Virus record (IMG/VR): IMGVR_UViG_3300009610_000044
Coordinates: 1 to 44,515 of that record
Strand: one strand, 5' to 3'
DNA from: a virus
Length of the DNA stretch: 44,515 nt
Made by a program: the position numbers and the translations under genes. Under the pieces are notes generated by a model that saw only the letters and a list, made by a program, of their open reading frames with translations, made no database searches and was not told where the DNA came from. This document shows positions 14,470 to 22,285 of this stretch, one piece after another. Position 1 is the first letter of the stretch. Each line of letters opens with the position of its first letter.

Positions 14470-14488
14470 CAGCGACGGCGTGCAAGAC

Positions 14489-14516
14489 GGTGGGCTGGTA
14501 TGATCGCCAGCCCACC
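14489..14516. promoter_or_regulatory. Trailer hairpin matching the leader hairpin
   Basis: GGTGGGCTGG (14,489-14,498) pairs perfectly with CCAGCCCACC (14,507-14,516), 10 bp with an eight-base loop. Its core repeats the leader hairpin motif GGCTGG-N8-CCAGCC. It precedes the terminator by 19 bases and may protect the 3' end of the mRNA. Confidence 0.55.
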
Positions 14517-14535
14517 CAACTACCAAGGACGTAAG

Positions 14536-14568
14536 GACCGGCTGTCTTAGGATGGCCGGTCTTTTTTT
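14536..14568 (+). terminator. Rho-independent terminator
   Basis: GACCGGC (14,536-14,542) and GCCGGTC (14,555-14,561) form a GC-rich stem followed by a run of seven T. It ends the single-gene unit begun at 13,957 and insulates it from the right-arm operon. Confidence 0.85.
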
Positions 14569-14714
14569 GTCACAAGCCTGTCAATATAATGACACTCCAC
14601 CGTCAATGCCCTGACACTACCGCCCGTATGGACCCCCGTAGCGGGTCCCATAAACTCGGGGAGGGGGGAAGGCTTCCATATAAACCTGCCTGTCCGACTT
14701 TAGCCCCCTACTTT

Positions 14715-14803
14715 TATAAATGGTTCGTTTATATCCAGAGCAGATAGTTATAAATGGGTCCCCTATATTTCGGGTTCCCTTGTATCCAGACCAGATTATA
14801 AAT
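14715..14803. repeat. TATAAAT / TATCCAGAnCAGAT repeat array
   Basis: TATAAAT occurs at 14,715-14,721, 14,749-14,755 and 14,797-14,803. The last two are each preceded by TATCCAGANCAGAT (14,732-14,745 and 14,783-14,796) and followed by a GGTC/GAGTC box. These repeats could be iteron-like binding sites upstream of the late promoter. Confidence 0.55.
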
Positions 14804-14899
14804 AGAGTCTCATACAGACTACGGTATAAAAAAGACAACATGAAAAGTGTTCGGCGTATGAACAGTTCGTATTCCGCAAAATCCCTAGGAAAAACCGAC

Positions 14900-14928
14900 T
14901 TGACTTTAGAGGGGAGGATTGCTACACT
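14900..14928 (+). promoter_or_regulatory. Strong rightward sigma70-type promoter
   Basis: TTGACT (14,900-14,905), a 17-base spacer and TACACT (14,923-14,928) are close to consensus. It is the only clear promoter before the run of co-directional genes starting with the small terminase, so it probably drives packaging and structural genes. Transcription would start near 14,935. Confidence 0.75.
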
Positions 14929-15036
14929 CATTAGTGCGCGGGGGCGTCTCGCCGTCCTTGCGTCTTATTCTCTGAGGAGTGGGTAGGACGTGAGTTGTTT
15001 GATGCCGCCGCGCCTTTTCTCTATGTTGGATACGTA

Positions 15037-15732
15037 ATGTTTATCTCAGACGAAGAAGCCTCTTCGAGGTTAAAGTCCTCTCAGAATGTCCTTAACGTAA
15101 TAAATAAGGGCAGGGCGGAGCTTCCTTCGACGGTCCCATCTGCGCAAGACCCACCAGAACTCCCATCAGTAGACGAAGTTGAGGAGTCTCTAACTTCTCA
15201 ATACCCCGAAATAGAGGCGGCCCTCGAAGCACCGGACGGTAAGTTCCTTCGTAAGATCCTAGGGATGAATCCTAGCGGTCGAAAGCTAGGCATTCCTAAT
15301 ATGCCTCGAGAAATACAAGCGGCAGTTGCGACGACGGCTCAAGTTGCGACTATCACGCTGGCCGCCGAAACTTTTGGGACGTCAGTTCATCACGCGCACG
15401 AGCTGAAGCATGGATATACCAACCAAGCTTCTCAATACGGGGGAGAAGCTCCCGACAAGCAACTCGCCGCTATTATAACCCAACAGAAGAAACAAGTCAG
15501 AGACCTGGCCTTTGAGAAGCTGACTAAAGCTCTCGGCCTTATCACTGACGACAAGCTTATCCTTGTGACAGATGTGGTCAAGCTGTCACGAGTTGCGCGC
15601 GATCTTTCTGGCGTTGTCGAGAAGGTCTTGCCGAAAGAGGCTACGAATACTGGGGGCGTCCACTTCCATGTGTGGCGACCCGAGATGCGTGAAGAGTCCT
15701 CTTACGAAACTATTCCCGTGTCGAACCGCTAG
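15037..15732 (+). CDS. terS: Terminase small subunit (probable)
   Basis: It encodes 231 residues from ATG 15037 (MFISDEEAS); a TTG at 14,995 with AGGA upstream would add 14 residues. A helical DNA-binding-like domain (IQAAVATTAQVATITLAAET) is followed by a helical oligomerisation region (VRDLAFEKLTKALGL, VVKLSRVARDLSGVVEKV). The end, HFHVWRPEMREESSYETIPV, is a beta-strand tail like those of phage TerS proteins. It is the first gene of the operon that contains the large subunit. It would recognise the packaging site and recruit TerL. Recognition rests on architecture and position. Confidence 0.62.
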   Translation: MFISDEEASSRLKSSQNVLNVINKGRAELPSTVPSAQDPPELPSVDEVEESLTSQYPEIEAALEAPDGKFLRKILGMNPSGRKLGIPNMPREIQAAVATTAQVATITLAAETFGTSVHHAHELKHGYTNQASQYGGEAPDKQLAAIITQQKKQVRDLAFEKLTKALGLITDDKLILVTDVVKLSRVARDLSGVVEKVLPKEATNTGGVHFHVWRPEMREESSYETIPVSNR

Positions 15733-15753
15733 ACTCCAAAGCCTCCTACTCCT

Positions 15754-15975
15754 ATGGATACTCAAACGCGCACAGAGACAGGCGTAGTCCGAAAGCTCAG
15801 AGAGGGCTATGGATTTATCGCAGGGAATGATGGAATTGATTACTTTCTCCATTGGACTGCGATGAGACCTGAATCGAAGTTGTTTCGTGAATTAGTCGTG
15901 GGGGATAGGGTAGAGTTCGAGAAACACACGGCTCCAAAGGGGCCTCGTGCAATCGAAGTTCGAGTCACTCCTTAA
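15754..15975 (+). CDS. Cold-shock-domain protein
   Basis: This 73-residue protein spans one CspA-type OB fold: G-V-V-R-K-L-R-E-G-Y-G-F-I (RNP1-like), then DYFLHWTA (RNP2-like, usually VFVH) and the closing GDRVEFEKHTAPKGPRAIEV. It would bind single-stranded RNA or DNA. It sits between the terminase genes, an unusual place; it could act as an RNA chaperone on the structured leaders in this operon. That link is inference. Confidence 0.8.
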   Translation: MDTQTRTETGVVRKLREGYGFIAGNDGIDYFLHWTAMRPESKLFRELVVGDRVEFEKHTAPKGPRAIEVRVTP

Positions 15976-15993
15976 TCCTGATACGGGGGTTCT

Positions 15994-16128
15994 ATGCTAG
16001 TAAGAGTCGTCATCGCAGTCGTCGCGGCGGTCATAGCCATCGCACTTCTCGGGGCAGTCTCTGAGGCAATCGGACTTCCCATCAACTCTAACCTGATGCT
16101 CATCTTCAAGTTTGCATTGCAGGACTAG
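15994..16128 (+). CDS. Small membrane protein, probably frameshifted
   Basis: ATG 15994 has GGGGG upstream. It encodes 44 residues with one clear membrane helix (VVIAVVAAVIAIALLGAVSE) and a short second hydrophobic start before TAG at 16,126-16,128. In the -1 frame the sequence continues as a typical second helix (CIAGLAFFYILRGRNW) to a stop at 16,173-16,175. Two-helix proteins of this layout are common in phage packaging regions. So either a base is missing or extra, a -1 frameshift is used, or the gene is broken. No classical slippery heptamer is seen. Confidence 0.5.
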   Translation: MLVRVVIAVVAAVIAIALLGAVSEAIGLPINSNLMLIFKFALQD

Positions 16129-16224
16129 CCTTCTTCTACATCCTCCGGGGTCGAAACTGGTCAGACTCCGTATAACTCAAAAGACGCCTAACTCAAAACG
16201 GTTGCTCAATAGGAGATAGAACAA

Positions 16225-16980
16225 ATGACCGAGACAGCGAAACCAGCTCCAGCAGTTCCCGACCCGACTCCACAAGCAGCGCCAGTCGCGGGCTCGTTGC
16301 AGGGAGCCAATCCTCCGGGGACGATTACTCCCAGCGCGACGGGGGCTTCGCCCGCTACTCCTCCAAAACCAGGACCAGCACCCGACCCGCACGAACCCAG
16401 CAAGTTTCTCGAGAAGGAAGCCGAGCTCGAGGAAACATCTTTCACGAAGAACAAGGACGGGAATTGGGTGGACTCGAAGGGAGTCCTCGTCAATCCCCAG
16501 GCTGTCGACGCGAACGGTAAACTCATCGGAGCTGTGCCAGTCGAGAAGCCGGTCTACGTCATGGATCCCAACGACCCGACCAAGATGCTCGTGGAAGACC
16601 CCAAGTCGAAGGAGCATCTCGTCGACGTGGTTACGGGGATCAGGACTCACCGCAAGACTGGCAAGAGAACGAGGAAGGTGGCAACCGCCCTCAAGCCAGG
16701 CACGAAGTCAATCGTTGCGCGCGAGTATGTTGGGACGGGTCCTCTCACCGTCAACACACCGGGGGGCGACGTCAAGGCCTACTCCGGCGACTTCATCCTG
16801 ACCTTCGATGAGCCGCAATTCGAGATCAAAGATGCGGTGCGTGTCCCGGTGTGGGATGCGATCACGAAGCGCCAGAAGATGAAGCAGACGAACCTCGTGA
16901 TTTCCAAGGAGCAGATGGCCGTCCTCGGTTGGGTCATCGACTACGAGGAAGTCGAAGTTCTGGCTGATCGTCCCCTCTAA
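16225..16980 (+). CDS. Hypothetical protein with Pro/Ala-rich N-terminus
   Basis: It encodes 251 residues; AGGAG lies about ten bases before ATG. Residues 1-58 are Pro/Ala/Thr-rich and disordered. The middle is acidic and polar (NKDGNWVDSKGVL). The C-terminal 80 residues are beta-rich (PGGDVKAYSGDFILTFDEPQ) with a basic patch, and end in WVIDYEEVEVLADRPL. Placed between TerS and TerL, it may be a packaging accessory or a minor virion protein. No family recognised. The gene ends one base before the RNA-like element that leads into TerL. Confidence 0.6.
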   Translation: MTETAKPAPAVPDPTPQAAPVAGSLQGANPPGTITPSATGASPATPPKPGPAPDPHEPSKFLEKEAELEETSFTKNKDGNWVDSKGVLVNPQAVDANGKLIGAVPVEKPVYVMDPNDPTKMLVEDPKSKEHLVDVVTGIRTHRKTGKRTRKVATALKPGTKSIVAREYVGTGPLTVNTPGGDVKAYSGDFILTFDEPQFEIKDAVRVPVWDAITKRQKMKQTNLVISKEQMAVLGWVIDYEEVEVLADRPL

Positions 16981-17083
16981 TTTCTTAGCCGGCTGGGTGA
17001 TTGATTGGGGTTACGGCAACCCGAGCACTGTCTTAACCAGTAGTCAGTATTCAGTGCGTGCAACAACCTAGCCGGCTGAGAAA
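16981..17083 (+). promoter_or_regulatory. Multibranched RNA-like leader of the large terminase gene
   Basis: The element fills the gap before TerL. The closing stem pairs 16,981-16,997 with 17,067-17,083, 17 pairs without a mismatch if two G-U pairs are allowed. Inside are GGGTT-ACGGC-AACCC (17,008-17,022) and GCACTG/CAGTGC (17,025-17,030 with 17,052-17,057), giving a three-way junction. The 3' strand of the closing stem includes GAGAAA, the only purine-rich sequence at Shine-Dalgarno distance from ATG 17,089, so folding would mask translation. It may be a translational switch; a packaging-RNA-like role cannot be excluded. Confidence 0.6.
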
Positions 17084-17088
17084 GTAAA

Positions 17089-18759
17089 ATGCCCGTCCAA
17101 GTAACCGGAAGATACGAGAAGGTATGGAGCCCCCATCAGAGACAGGTGGATTTCATCTCCATACCCTTCTCGGTCTTCGAAGCGATGTATGGAGGAGCGG
17201 CAGGAGGGGGCAAGTCGGAACTCTTACTCATGTTGCCAATCGTCTATGGGTGGCACGACATTACAGGGTTCAACGGTATTCTCTTTCGTCGCACGTTTCC
17301 TCAGTTAGAAGAGTCGCTCATACCGCGTAGCAGGGAGTTCTACAAACCTCTAGGCGCAACCTACAACGACACGAAGCATCTCTGGACGTTTCCTAGCGGC
17401 GCAGTTATAAGGTTCTCATACCTCGATAAAGACTCAGACGCGCGCGACCATGACACGGCGGAATATCATTACGCGGGCTTTGATGAACTCACGGCGTTTA
17501 CGGAGTTCATGTATCGGTATATTACAAGCAGAGTTCGAAGCACACTCGCAGGAGTCCCCGCACTAGTAAGAAGCGCGACGAATCCTGGAAATATCGGGCA
17601 CGTTTGGGTTAGAGATAGATTCGTAGCAGACGCGCCCGAGGGAAACAAGATTCTTTATGACGACGTAGCGAAATCGAAGCGGGTTTTTATCCCGGCCAAG
17701 CTGACGGATAACCCGCATTTGATGGAGAGGGACCCAGACTATATCAACCGTCTGCGTATCCTCCCCATCGCTGAGCAGAAGGCAAAGATCGATGGAGACT
17801 GGTGGACCTTTAGTGGTCAGGTCTTCGACATGTATAGAGAGCGGCCGTATTCCGATGAGCCAGCCAATGCTTGTCACGTTGTCCCAGACTTCGAGCCCCC
17901 TGAGTGGTGGCCACGCATTGTGGCAGCCGATTGGGGATATGCGGCTCATACTTGGGTTGGCTGGGGAGCGGTTAGTCCCGACTCGCGGCTCTTTCTTTAT
18001 CGCGAATATTGCCATAATCGCGAAGACGTATCTGTCTGGGGGGCCAATATACTGCGGGCCTCTCAGTTTGAACTAGACAACATCGTCGCGCGCGTTTTAG
18101 ATCCTAGCGCGTGGCAGAAGCGAGGCGTCAAGACAGTCGCGGAACAAGTCATCGAGGCGACAGGATGGAACTGGGAACCCGCAGACAACGACCGCATTGG
18201 TGGAAAGATGCTGGTCCACGAGTTCCTTCGATGGAGACCGAGACCAAAGAGATACGTTCCGAAAGAGGGGTTTAAGGAAGAGACGTTCCAGTGGATTCTC
18301 CGAAATCGTGGACAGGAGGCAGCGACCTCCTATCACCACATGTTCGAGGAGGAGACACCGGAGAGTAACATCCCTCGGTTGCAGATTACTCAATCGTGTG
18401 TTGAGGTTCGGAGAACGCTTCCTCTTTGCGTCTACGAAGAACGGGACGGTAAGCCTACAGAAGATGTAGCTGAGTGGCAGGGAAACGATGACCATCCTGG
18501 CGACGACCCGTATGATGGCCTTCGTTACCTCCTTAAAGCGGTGGATCGCTTCTGTCGTCAGTCGAAAAAGGAGCACACGAAGCGTAGCAGGCTCGCAGAG
18601 ATACAAGAACGTTTGGCGAGGACGGGGGACCAAAACACGTATTATCGTCAGATGGGGAAATTTGAGTCAGAGAACAACAAGGTCGTCGGTATCTGGAGAG
18701 GACGGAACCGTGGTCGACATTTCGTGGCTTCTTCAACGCGTCGGGTTAGTTCCTCTTAG
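17089..18759 (+). CDS. terL: Terminase large subunit
   Basis: It encodes 556 residues. ATPase domain: Walker A GGAAGGGKS (35-43), Walker B and catalytic Glu in YAGFDELT (about 128-135), and coupling motif SATNPGN (162-168). Nuclease domain (RNase H fold): first Asp in AADWGYA (281) and the late DDPYDGLRY segment (about 473-481). It packages DNA into the prohead and cuts concatemers. The last 17 codons overlap the next gene. The poor ribosome site and structured leader suggest tight translational control. Confidence 0.95.
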   Translation: MPVQVTGRYEKVWSPHQRQVDFISIPFSVFEAMYGGAAGGGKSELLLMLPIVYGWHDITGFNGILFRRTFPQLEESLIPRSREFYKPLGATYNDTKHLWTFPSGAVIRFSYLDKDSDARDHDTAEYHYAGFDELTAFTEFMYRYITSRVRSTLAGVPALVRSATNPGNIGHVWVRDRFVADAPEGNKILYDDVAKSKRVFIPAKLTDNPHLMERDPDYINRLRILPIAEQKAKIDGDWWTFSGQVFDMYRERPYSDEPANACHVVPDFEPPEWWPRIVAADWGYAAHTWVGWGAVSPDSRLFLYREYCHNREDVSVWGANILRASQFELDNIVARVLDPSAWQKRGVKTVAEQVIEATGWNWEPADNDRIGGKMLVHEFLRWRPRPKRYVPKEGFKEETFQWILRNRGQEAATSYHHMFEEETPESNIPRLQITQSCVEVRRTLPLCVYEERDGKPTEDVAEWQGNDDHPGDDPYDGLRYLLKAVDRFCRQSKKEHTKRSRLAEIQERLARTGDQNTYYRQMGKFESENNKVVGIWRGRNRGRHFVASSTRRVSSS

Positions 18760-19207
18760 GTCCGTAAGGGCTCAGGAGTTTGAGTTTCAAGAGCTGCGTA
18801 AGAAGTGTGTGCAGTTCGAGAATGCCTACGAGAGACATTGCAAAGAGCTGATAAAGCTTGAAGCAAGTCTTGAGAAATCCTTCGATGAGGGGGCCAAACT
18901 CGAACAAGAAGCTATGGCGTCGGAAGAGGCAAAAGTCCTTGCCGTTGCTCAGCTTGAAGGACTTCGTGAGGAAGTGACCTACCTGAAAGGTCAGGTGGTT
19001 ATCTATCAGGCTCGTCTCGGACTTCTTCCTCAGGAGCCACGCGCACAACAGATTGGCGAGCAGAAGATACTCCGGAAGGCAAGAGTGCCTTTTGCAGTCG
19101 CAGAGGCTCGAATCCAGACACAGAGGACTGAGGAATACTGGAAGAACCGGGCAAAGCTCGCTGATGTGGGTGGAGTCGAAGCCGTTACGTCTCCTGAAAC
19201 CAAATGA
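18710..19207 (+). CDS. Coiled-coil protein following TerL
   Basis: I choose GTG 18710 with GGAGAGGA upstream, inside the end of TerL; the longer open frame upstream is a TerL shadow. The 165 residues start MVDISWLLQRVGLVPL and form long Glu/Lys-rich coiled coils (VRAQEFEFQELRKK, LEASLEKSFDEGAKLE) with a basic end. It might be a virion or scaffolding component. It overlaps the next gene by ATGA. Family not recognised. Confidence 0.6.
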   Translation: MVDISWLLQRVGLVPLRSVRAQEFEFQELRKKCVQFENAYERHCKELIKLEASLEKSFDEGAKLEQEAMASEEAKVLAVAQLEGLREEVTYLKGQVVIYQARLGLLPQEPRAQQIGEQKILRKARVPFAVAEARIQTQRTEEYWKNRAKLADVGGVEAVTSPETK

Positions 19208-19587
19208 GATTCTTAGACGAGTTGGACATTCGCAAAGTTGGAGAGCGCAGGTGGAGGCTGCTCTCTGATTTTCGCTTTGAGTCCGACAAATATCCTGGTA
19301 TTTTCGTAGCACCCAAGGGAATGGAGACCAACTTTGCGTCCATCCCAAGGATTGCATACAGGATACTGCCACCAATAGGCAACTATGATGAGGCTGCTGT
19401 TATTCATGATGGAGCCTACGACGACAAGCTCATTACTCCAAATGGTCAACGTATCAACTGCGTCAAGCACGTAGCTGATAATCTCTTTTTGGAAGCCTTA
19501 CTAACGGAGACTTTGCGTCATAGTAAGGTTGGAGTAGCTAGGGCTAATCTCATGTATTTCCTCGTCAAGACTTTTGGAAAGAAGTAA
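19204..19587 (+). CDS. DUF1353-family protein
   Basis: It encodes 127 residues. The pattern FVAPKGMETNFASIPRIAYRILPPIG...AAVIHDGAYDDKL is the DUF1353 signature: Asp/Asn-FAS-x-P followed by AAxxHDxxY. This family is common in phages near head or lysis genes, and its biochemical function is unresolved. A conserved His-Asp pair (H..D in VIHDGAYD) suggests a metal site or hydrolase. It is coupled by ATGA upstream and by overlap with the portal start. Confidence 0.8.
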   Translation: MRFLDELDIRKVGERRWRLLSDFRFESDKYPGIFVAPKGMETNFASIPRIAYRILPPIGNYDEAAVIHDGAYDDKLITPNGQRINCVKHVADNLFLEALLTETLRHSKVGVARANLMYFLVKTFGKK

Positions 19588-21986
19588 TGGACGAAGTTCT
19601 CGAACCTCCTCCGCTGCCTCCAGAAGGGACCGACTTTGAGGAGTTGCCTCCGGAGGTAGCTCCAGAAGTAATTCCGGCGCAAGTCGAAGAGAAGGAGCTC
19701 TTTTGTGACAGCGTTATCGGGAGACTTCTGTCCGAGCTCATCGAGGAACTTGAGAGACCCGAAGAAACCGTCCGTGAGATGATGGTTCGTGTTTGGAAAA
19801 AGCACGAAAACTACTGGCGTGATCGTCAGTATATCATCTGGGATGAGGTTGCGACTGATTGGCGCACCCCGATGGAGCTTCGAGAGCTGGACCCGAATCT
19901 CGACATTGACCCGGCAGCTTACGCCAAGGTCATCAACATCTACAAGACTCATGGTGAAGCTATCATCTCCGCGCTGTCTGCCGGCCTTCCCTTTGTCAGA
20001 TTCTTCCCTGATGATGCAGACTCTCAGGATGATGTCTTTACTGCCAAGTCGTATTCCAAATTGGCAGAGCTCATCCAGAAGCGCAACAAGGGACAGCTTC
20101 TTTTCATCAAGGCCCTATTCTTTCTCTATAATTGTGGCACCATCTTTGCCTACAACGAGAACAAGGACACCGACCAATTCGGTATGCACAAGAGGCAAAT
20201 CTACCAAGATAAGCCCATCATTGTGCGTAACAAGTTCTGTCCGTCCTGTGGGCTTCCCCTTGGTTCTGAGGAACTTCCACTTGTTTCTCCAGAGCAGACG
20301 CCGCCTCAAATGGGAGGAATGCCAGGAAGTGTTCAGGGCGCGAACGCTTTACCGCCTTCTCCACAGATGCCCCCTCCTGGAACCACGATTTGTCCCCAGT
20401 GCCAAGAGCTAATACAGCCGGAGACTGAGGACTACGAGGATGTATTTCCAGAACCCGTTGGGGAAACTGAAGACCCTAAGAGCCATGAATTCATCGAGAT
20501 TTTCTCTGGCTTGCACGTAAAAGTCCCGCATTGGGCGACGTCGCAATCACAGATTCCGTGCTTGACCCTTGAGACTGACGAGCACGCAGCACTTCTTCAG
20601 GATATCTATCCTGAGGTTGCTGACAAGATTCATCCCCGTGGTGATGATTCTACCTACGAGAGACAGGCGCGTCGAAACTCTGATTATCGTGGAGATTCCC
20701 CCCGCGATCTTTGCACGCTGAAAAGGTCTTGGATTCGTCCCTGGGCCTATAACCAGCTCGGGCGTAAAGAGGACATCGACCTTCTCAAGAAAGAGTTCCC
20801 GGACGGCGTCTATCTCGCACGCATTGATGACCTAGCAGTGGAGGCTGTTTCGGACCGTCTCGACGACCACTGGACCATCAATCAGAATCCTCTCTCTAAC
20901 CATTTACACGGTGACCCACTAGCACAACCGCTCATGCCAGTGCAGGACATCGTTAACGAGCTAACAAACCTTACGCTAGAGACAATCGAGTTTGGGATTC
21001 CGGAGACTTTCTACGACTCAGAAACGATCGACGCTGACCAGTATGGTAAATCAGAGGCGCGTCCTGGCATGTTGTATCCTGCCAAGGCTCGACCGACGAT
21101 GGGCCTCGACTCGTCGTTTCATACGGTCAAGACTGCGGCCCTCAGCCAAGAAGTGGACGCCTTCTCGAACAAGATGATTCAGGCTGGGCAGCAGGTAGTC
21201 GGTGCGCTTCCTACGATCTGGGGTGGAGCACTCGAGGGTTCTGGTGGGACGGCAAAAGAAGTTGAGCAGTCACGCGCAGCAGCTCTGCAACGTCTGAATC
21301 TGACCTGGGTAATGGTCAAGATTTGGTGGGCAGAGGTGATGGCTAAGAGCGTGCGCTCCTTCGCTGTCAACATGAAGGACGATGAGAAGTATGTCGAGGC
21401 CAAAGGCTCCTCATTCGTTAACGTCTGGATTCGCAAGGCTGAGATGTCTGGTAAGGTTGGGGCAGTAGAGCCGGACATCAACGAAGCCTTCCCAATCTCG
21501 TGGGCTCAGAAGCGTGACATTCTCATGGGACTCATCGCGATGAAGAATCCCATGGTCGAGTCGGTAATCATGCATCCTGAGAACGCTGGCATCGTAGCGG
21601 GAACCATAGGATTCCCTGAGCTTTATATCCCCGGAGATGACGCGCGCAACAAGCAGCTTTACGAAATCTCCGAACTCATCATGGCAGAGGCAATTCCGAC
21701 GGGTATGCCTGGCCCCGATGGTCAGGAAGTCCTCCAGCCTACACTTCCCATCGCAATGTGGGAAAACCACGCAGTTGAGGCTGAGGTCTGTAAGGCTTGG
21801 CTTATGTCGGAAGTTGGTCTCGAACTCAAGAAGACAAATCCGGGCGCCTACATGAACGTCGTTGCTCACATGCAAATGCACGATTTCCAAGTTCAGATGG
21901 CAGCTCAGGCTGAAGCAGAAGCTGAGGGAGAAGACGATGTTCAATCGAAGAAAGATGACGGCTCAGGGCCGCCTTCTGGCAGCTGA
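19587..21986 (+). CDS. Portal protein with zinc-ribbon insertion
   Basis: It encodes 799 residues and starts on the last base of the preceding stop. Size, position between TerL and scaffold/capsid, and the late helical, polar segments (TKEVEQSRAAALQRLNLTWV) fit a large podovirus portal, the dodecameric DNA channel. Unusual: residues about 217-271 insert two CxxC knuckles (CPSCG and CPQCQ) around a Pro/Gly-rich loop, a zinc-ribbon-like insertion. An acidic N-terminus and an acidic C-terminus (EAEGEDDVQSKKDDGSG) flank the fold. Confidence 0.8.
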   Translation: MDEVLEPPPLPPEGTDFEELPPEVAPEVIPAQVEEKELFCDSVIGRLLSELIEELERPEETVREMMVRVWKKHENYWRDRQYIIWDEVATDWRTPMELRELDPNLDIDPAAYAKVINIYKTHGEAIISALSAGLPFVRFFPDDADSQDDVFTAKSYSKLAELIQKRNKGQLLFIKALFFLYNCGTIFAYNENKDTDQFGMHKRQIYQDKPIIVRNKFCPSCGLPLGSEELPLVSPEQTPPQMGGMPGSVQGANALPPSPQMPPPGTTICPQCQELIQPETEDYEDVFPEPVGETEDPKSHEFIEIFSGLHVKVPHWATSQSQIPCLTLETDEHAALLQDIYPEVADKIHPRGDDSTYERQARRNSDYRGDSPRDLCTLKRSWIRPWAYNQLGRKEDIDLLKKEFPDGVYLARIDDLAVEAVSDRLDDHWTINQNPLSNHLHGDPLAQPLMPVQDIVNELTNLTLETIEFGIPETFYDSETIDADQYGKSEARPGMLYPAKARPTMGLDSSFHTVKTAALSQEVDAFSNKMIQAGQQVVGALPTIWGGALEGSGGTAKEVEQSRAAALQRLNLTWVMVKIWWAEVMAKSVRSFAVNMKDDEKYVEAKGSSFVNVWIRKAEMSGKVGAVEPDINEAFPISWAQKRDILMGLIAMKNPMVESVIMHPENAGIVAGTIGFPELYIPGDDARNKQLYEISELIMAEAIPTGMPGPDGQEVLQPTLPIAMWENHAVEAEVCKAWLMSEVGLELKKTNPGAYMNVVAHMQMHDFQVQMAAQAEAEAEGEDDVQSKKDDGSGPPSGS

Positions 21987-22272
21987 TACCACACGAGCGC
22001 TCATAGCTGCTCCGGGGGTAGGCTTTAGACTGCGAATCTTTCGAGTCTTTGCGTCTGTCGCGACGGTGGCAGCTCAGGCCATCGACGTTGGAGTGGATGG
22101 CGGGGGAGTAGGGCAGCAGGTCCTCTCGATTGCTGCGTCGGCTACCATTCCCCATCACTTCTGGTGTGAGGAGGGATTCCCCCTTCCTGAAAATACTGCC
22201 TTCTCTGCAAAGCCAGCAGCAGCGGGGCCGGCTGTTCAGTTCTTCGTTGAATACATCATCGAGAAACTCTAA
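21937..22272 (+). CDS. Small head protein (decoration-like)
   Basis: ATG 21937 (GGGAG upstream) overlaps the portal end by 50 bases and gives 111 residues. After a basic start (MFNRRKMTAQGRLL) the protein alternates short beta strands (FRLRIFRVFASVATVAAQA, VGQQVLSIAASATI, AVQFFVEYIIEKL) like a beta-sandwich. It lies between portal and scaffold, suggesting a head-surface or connector-associated protein. No family assigned. Confidence 0.5.
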   Translation: MFNRRKMTAQGRLLAADTTRALIAAPGVGFRLRIFRVFASVATVAAQAIDVGVDGGGVGQQVLSIAASATIPHHFWCEEGFPLPENTAFSAKPAAAGPAVQFFVEYIIEKL

Positions 22273-22285
22273 ACGGAGCTAAAAC

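Larger units (their letters stand above)
14569..14994. other. Non-coding gap before the right-arm operon
   Basis: There are no credible genes in these 426 bases. They contain a hairpin at 14,627-14,652 (TATGGACCC against GGGTCCCATA, one bulge), then three TATAAAT units with a two-copy TATCCAGA-type repeat, and the rightward promoter. The frame at 14,720-14,986 is open but has the composition of the repeats and no ribosome site. Confidence 0.5.

Noticed and set aside
14627-14652. Hairpin read as a second terminator
   Set aside because: No T-run follows the stem and the strong terminator at 14,536-14,568 already ends the transcript.
14720-14986. Open frame of 88 codons before the right-arm promoter
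   Set aside because: It runs through the TATAAAT repeats and the promoter itself, has no Shine-Dalgarno and has an opposing frame of similar length; chance.
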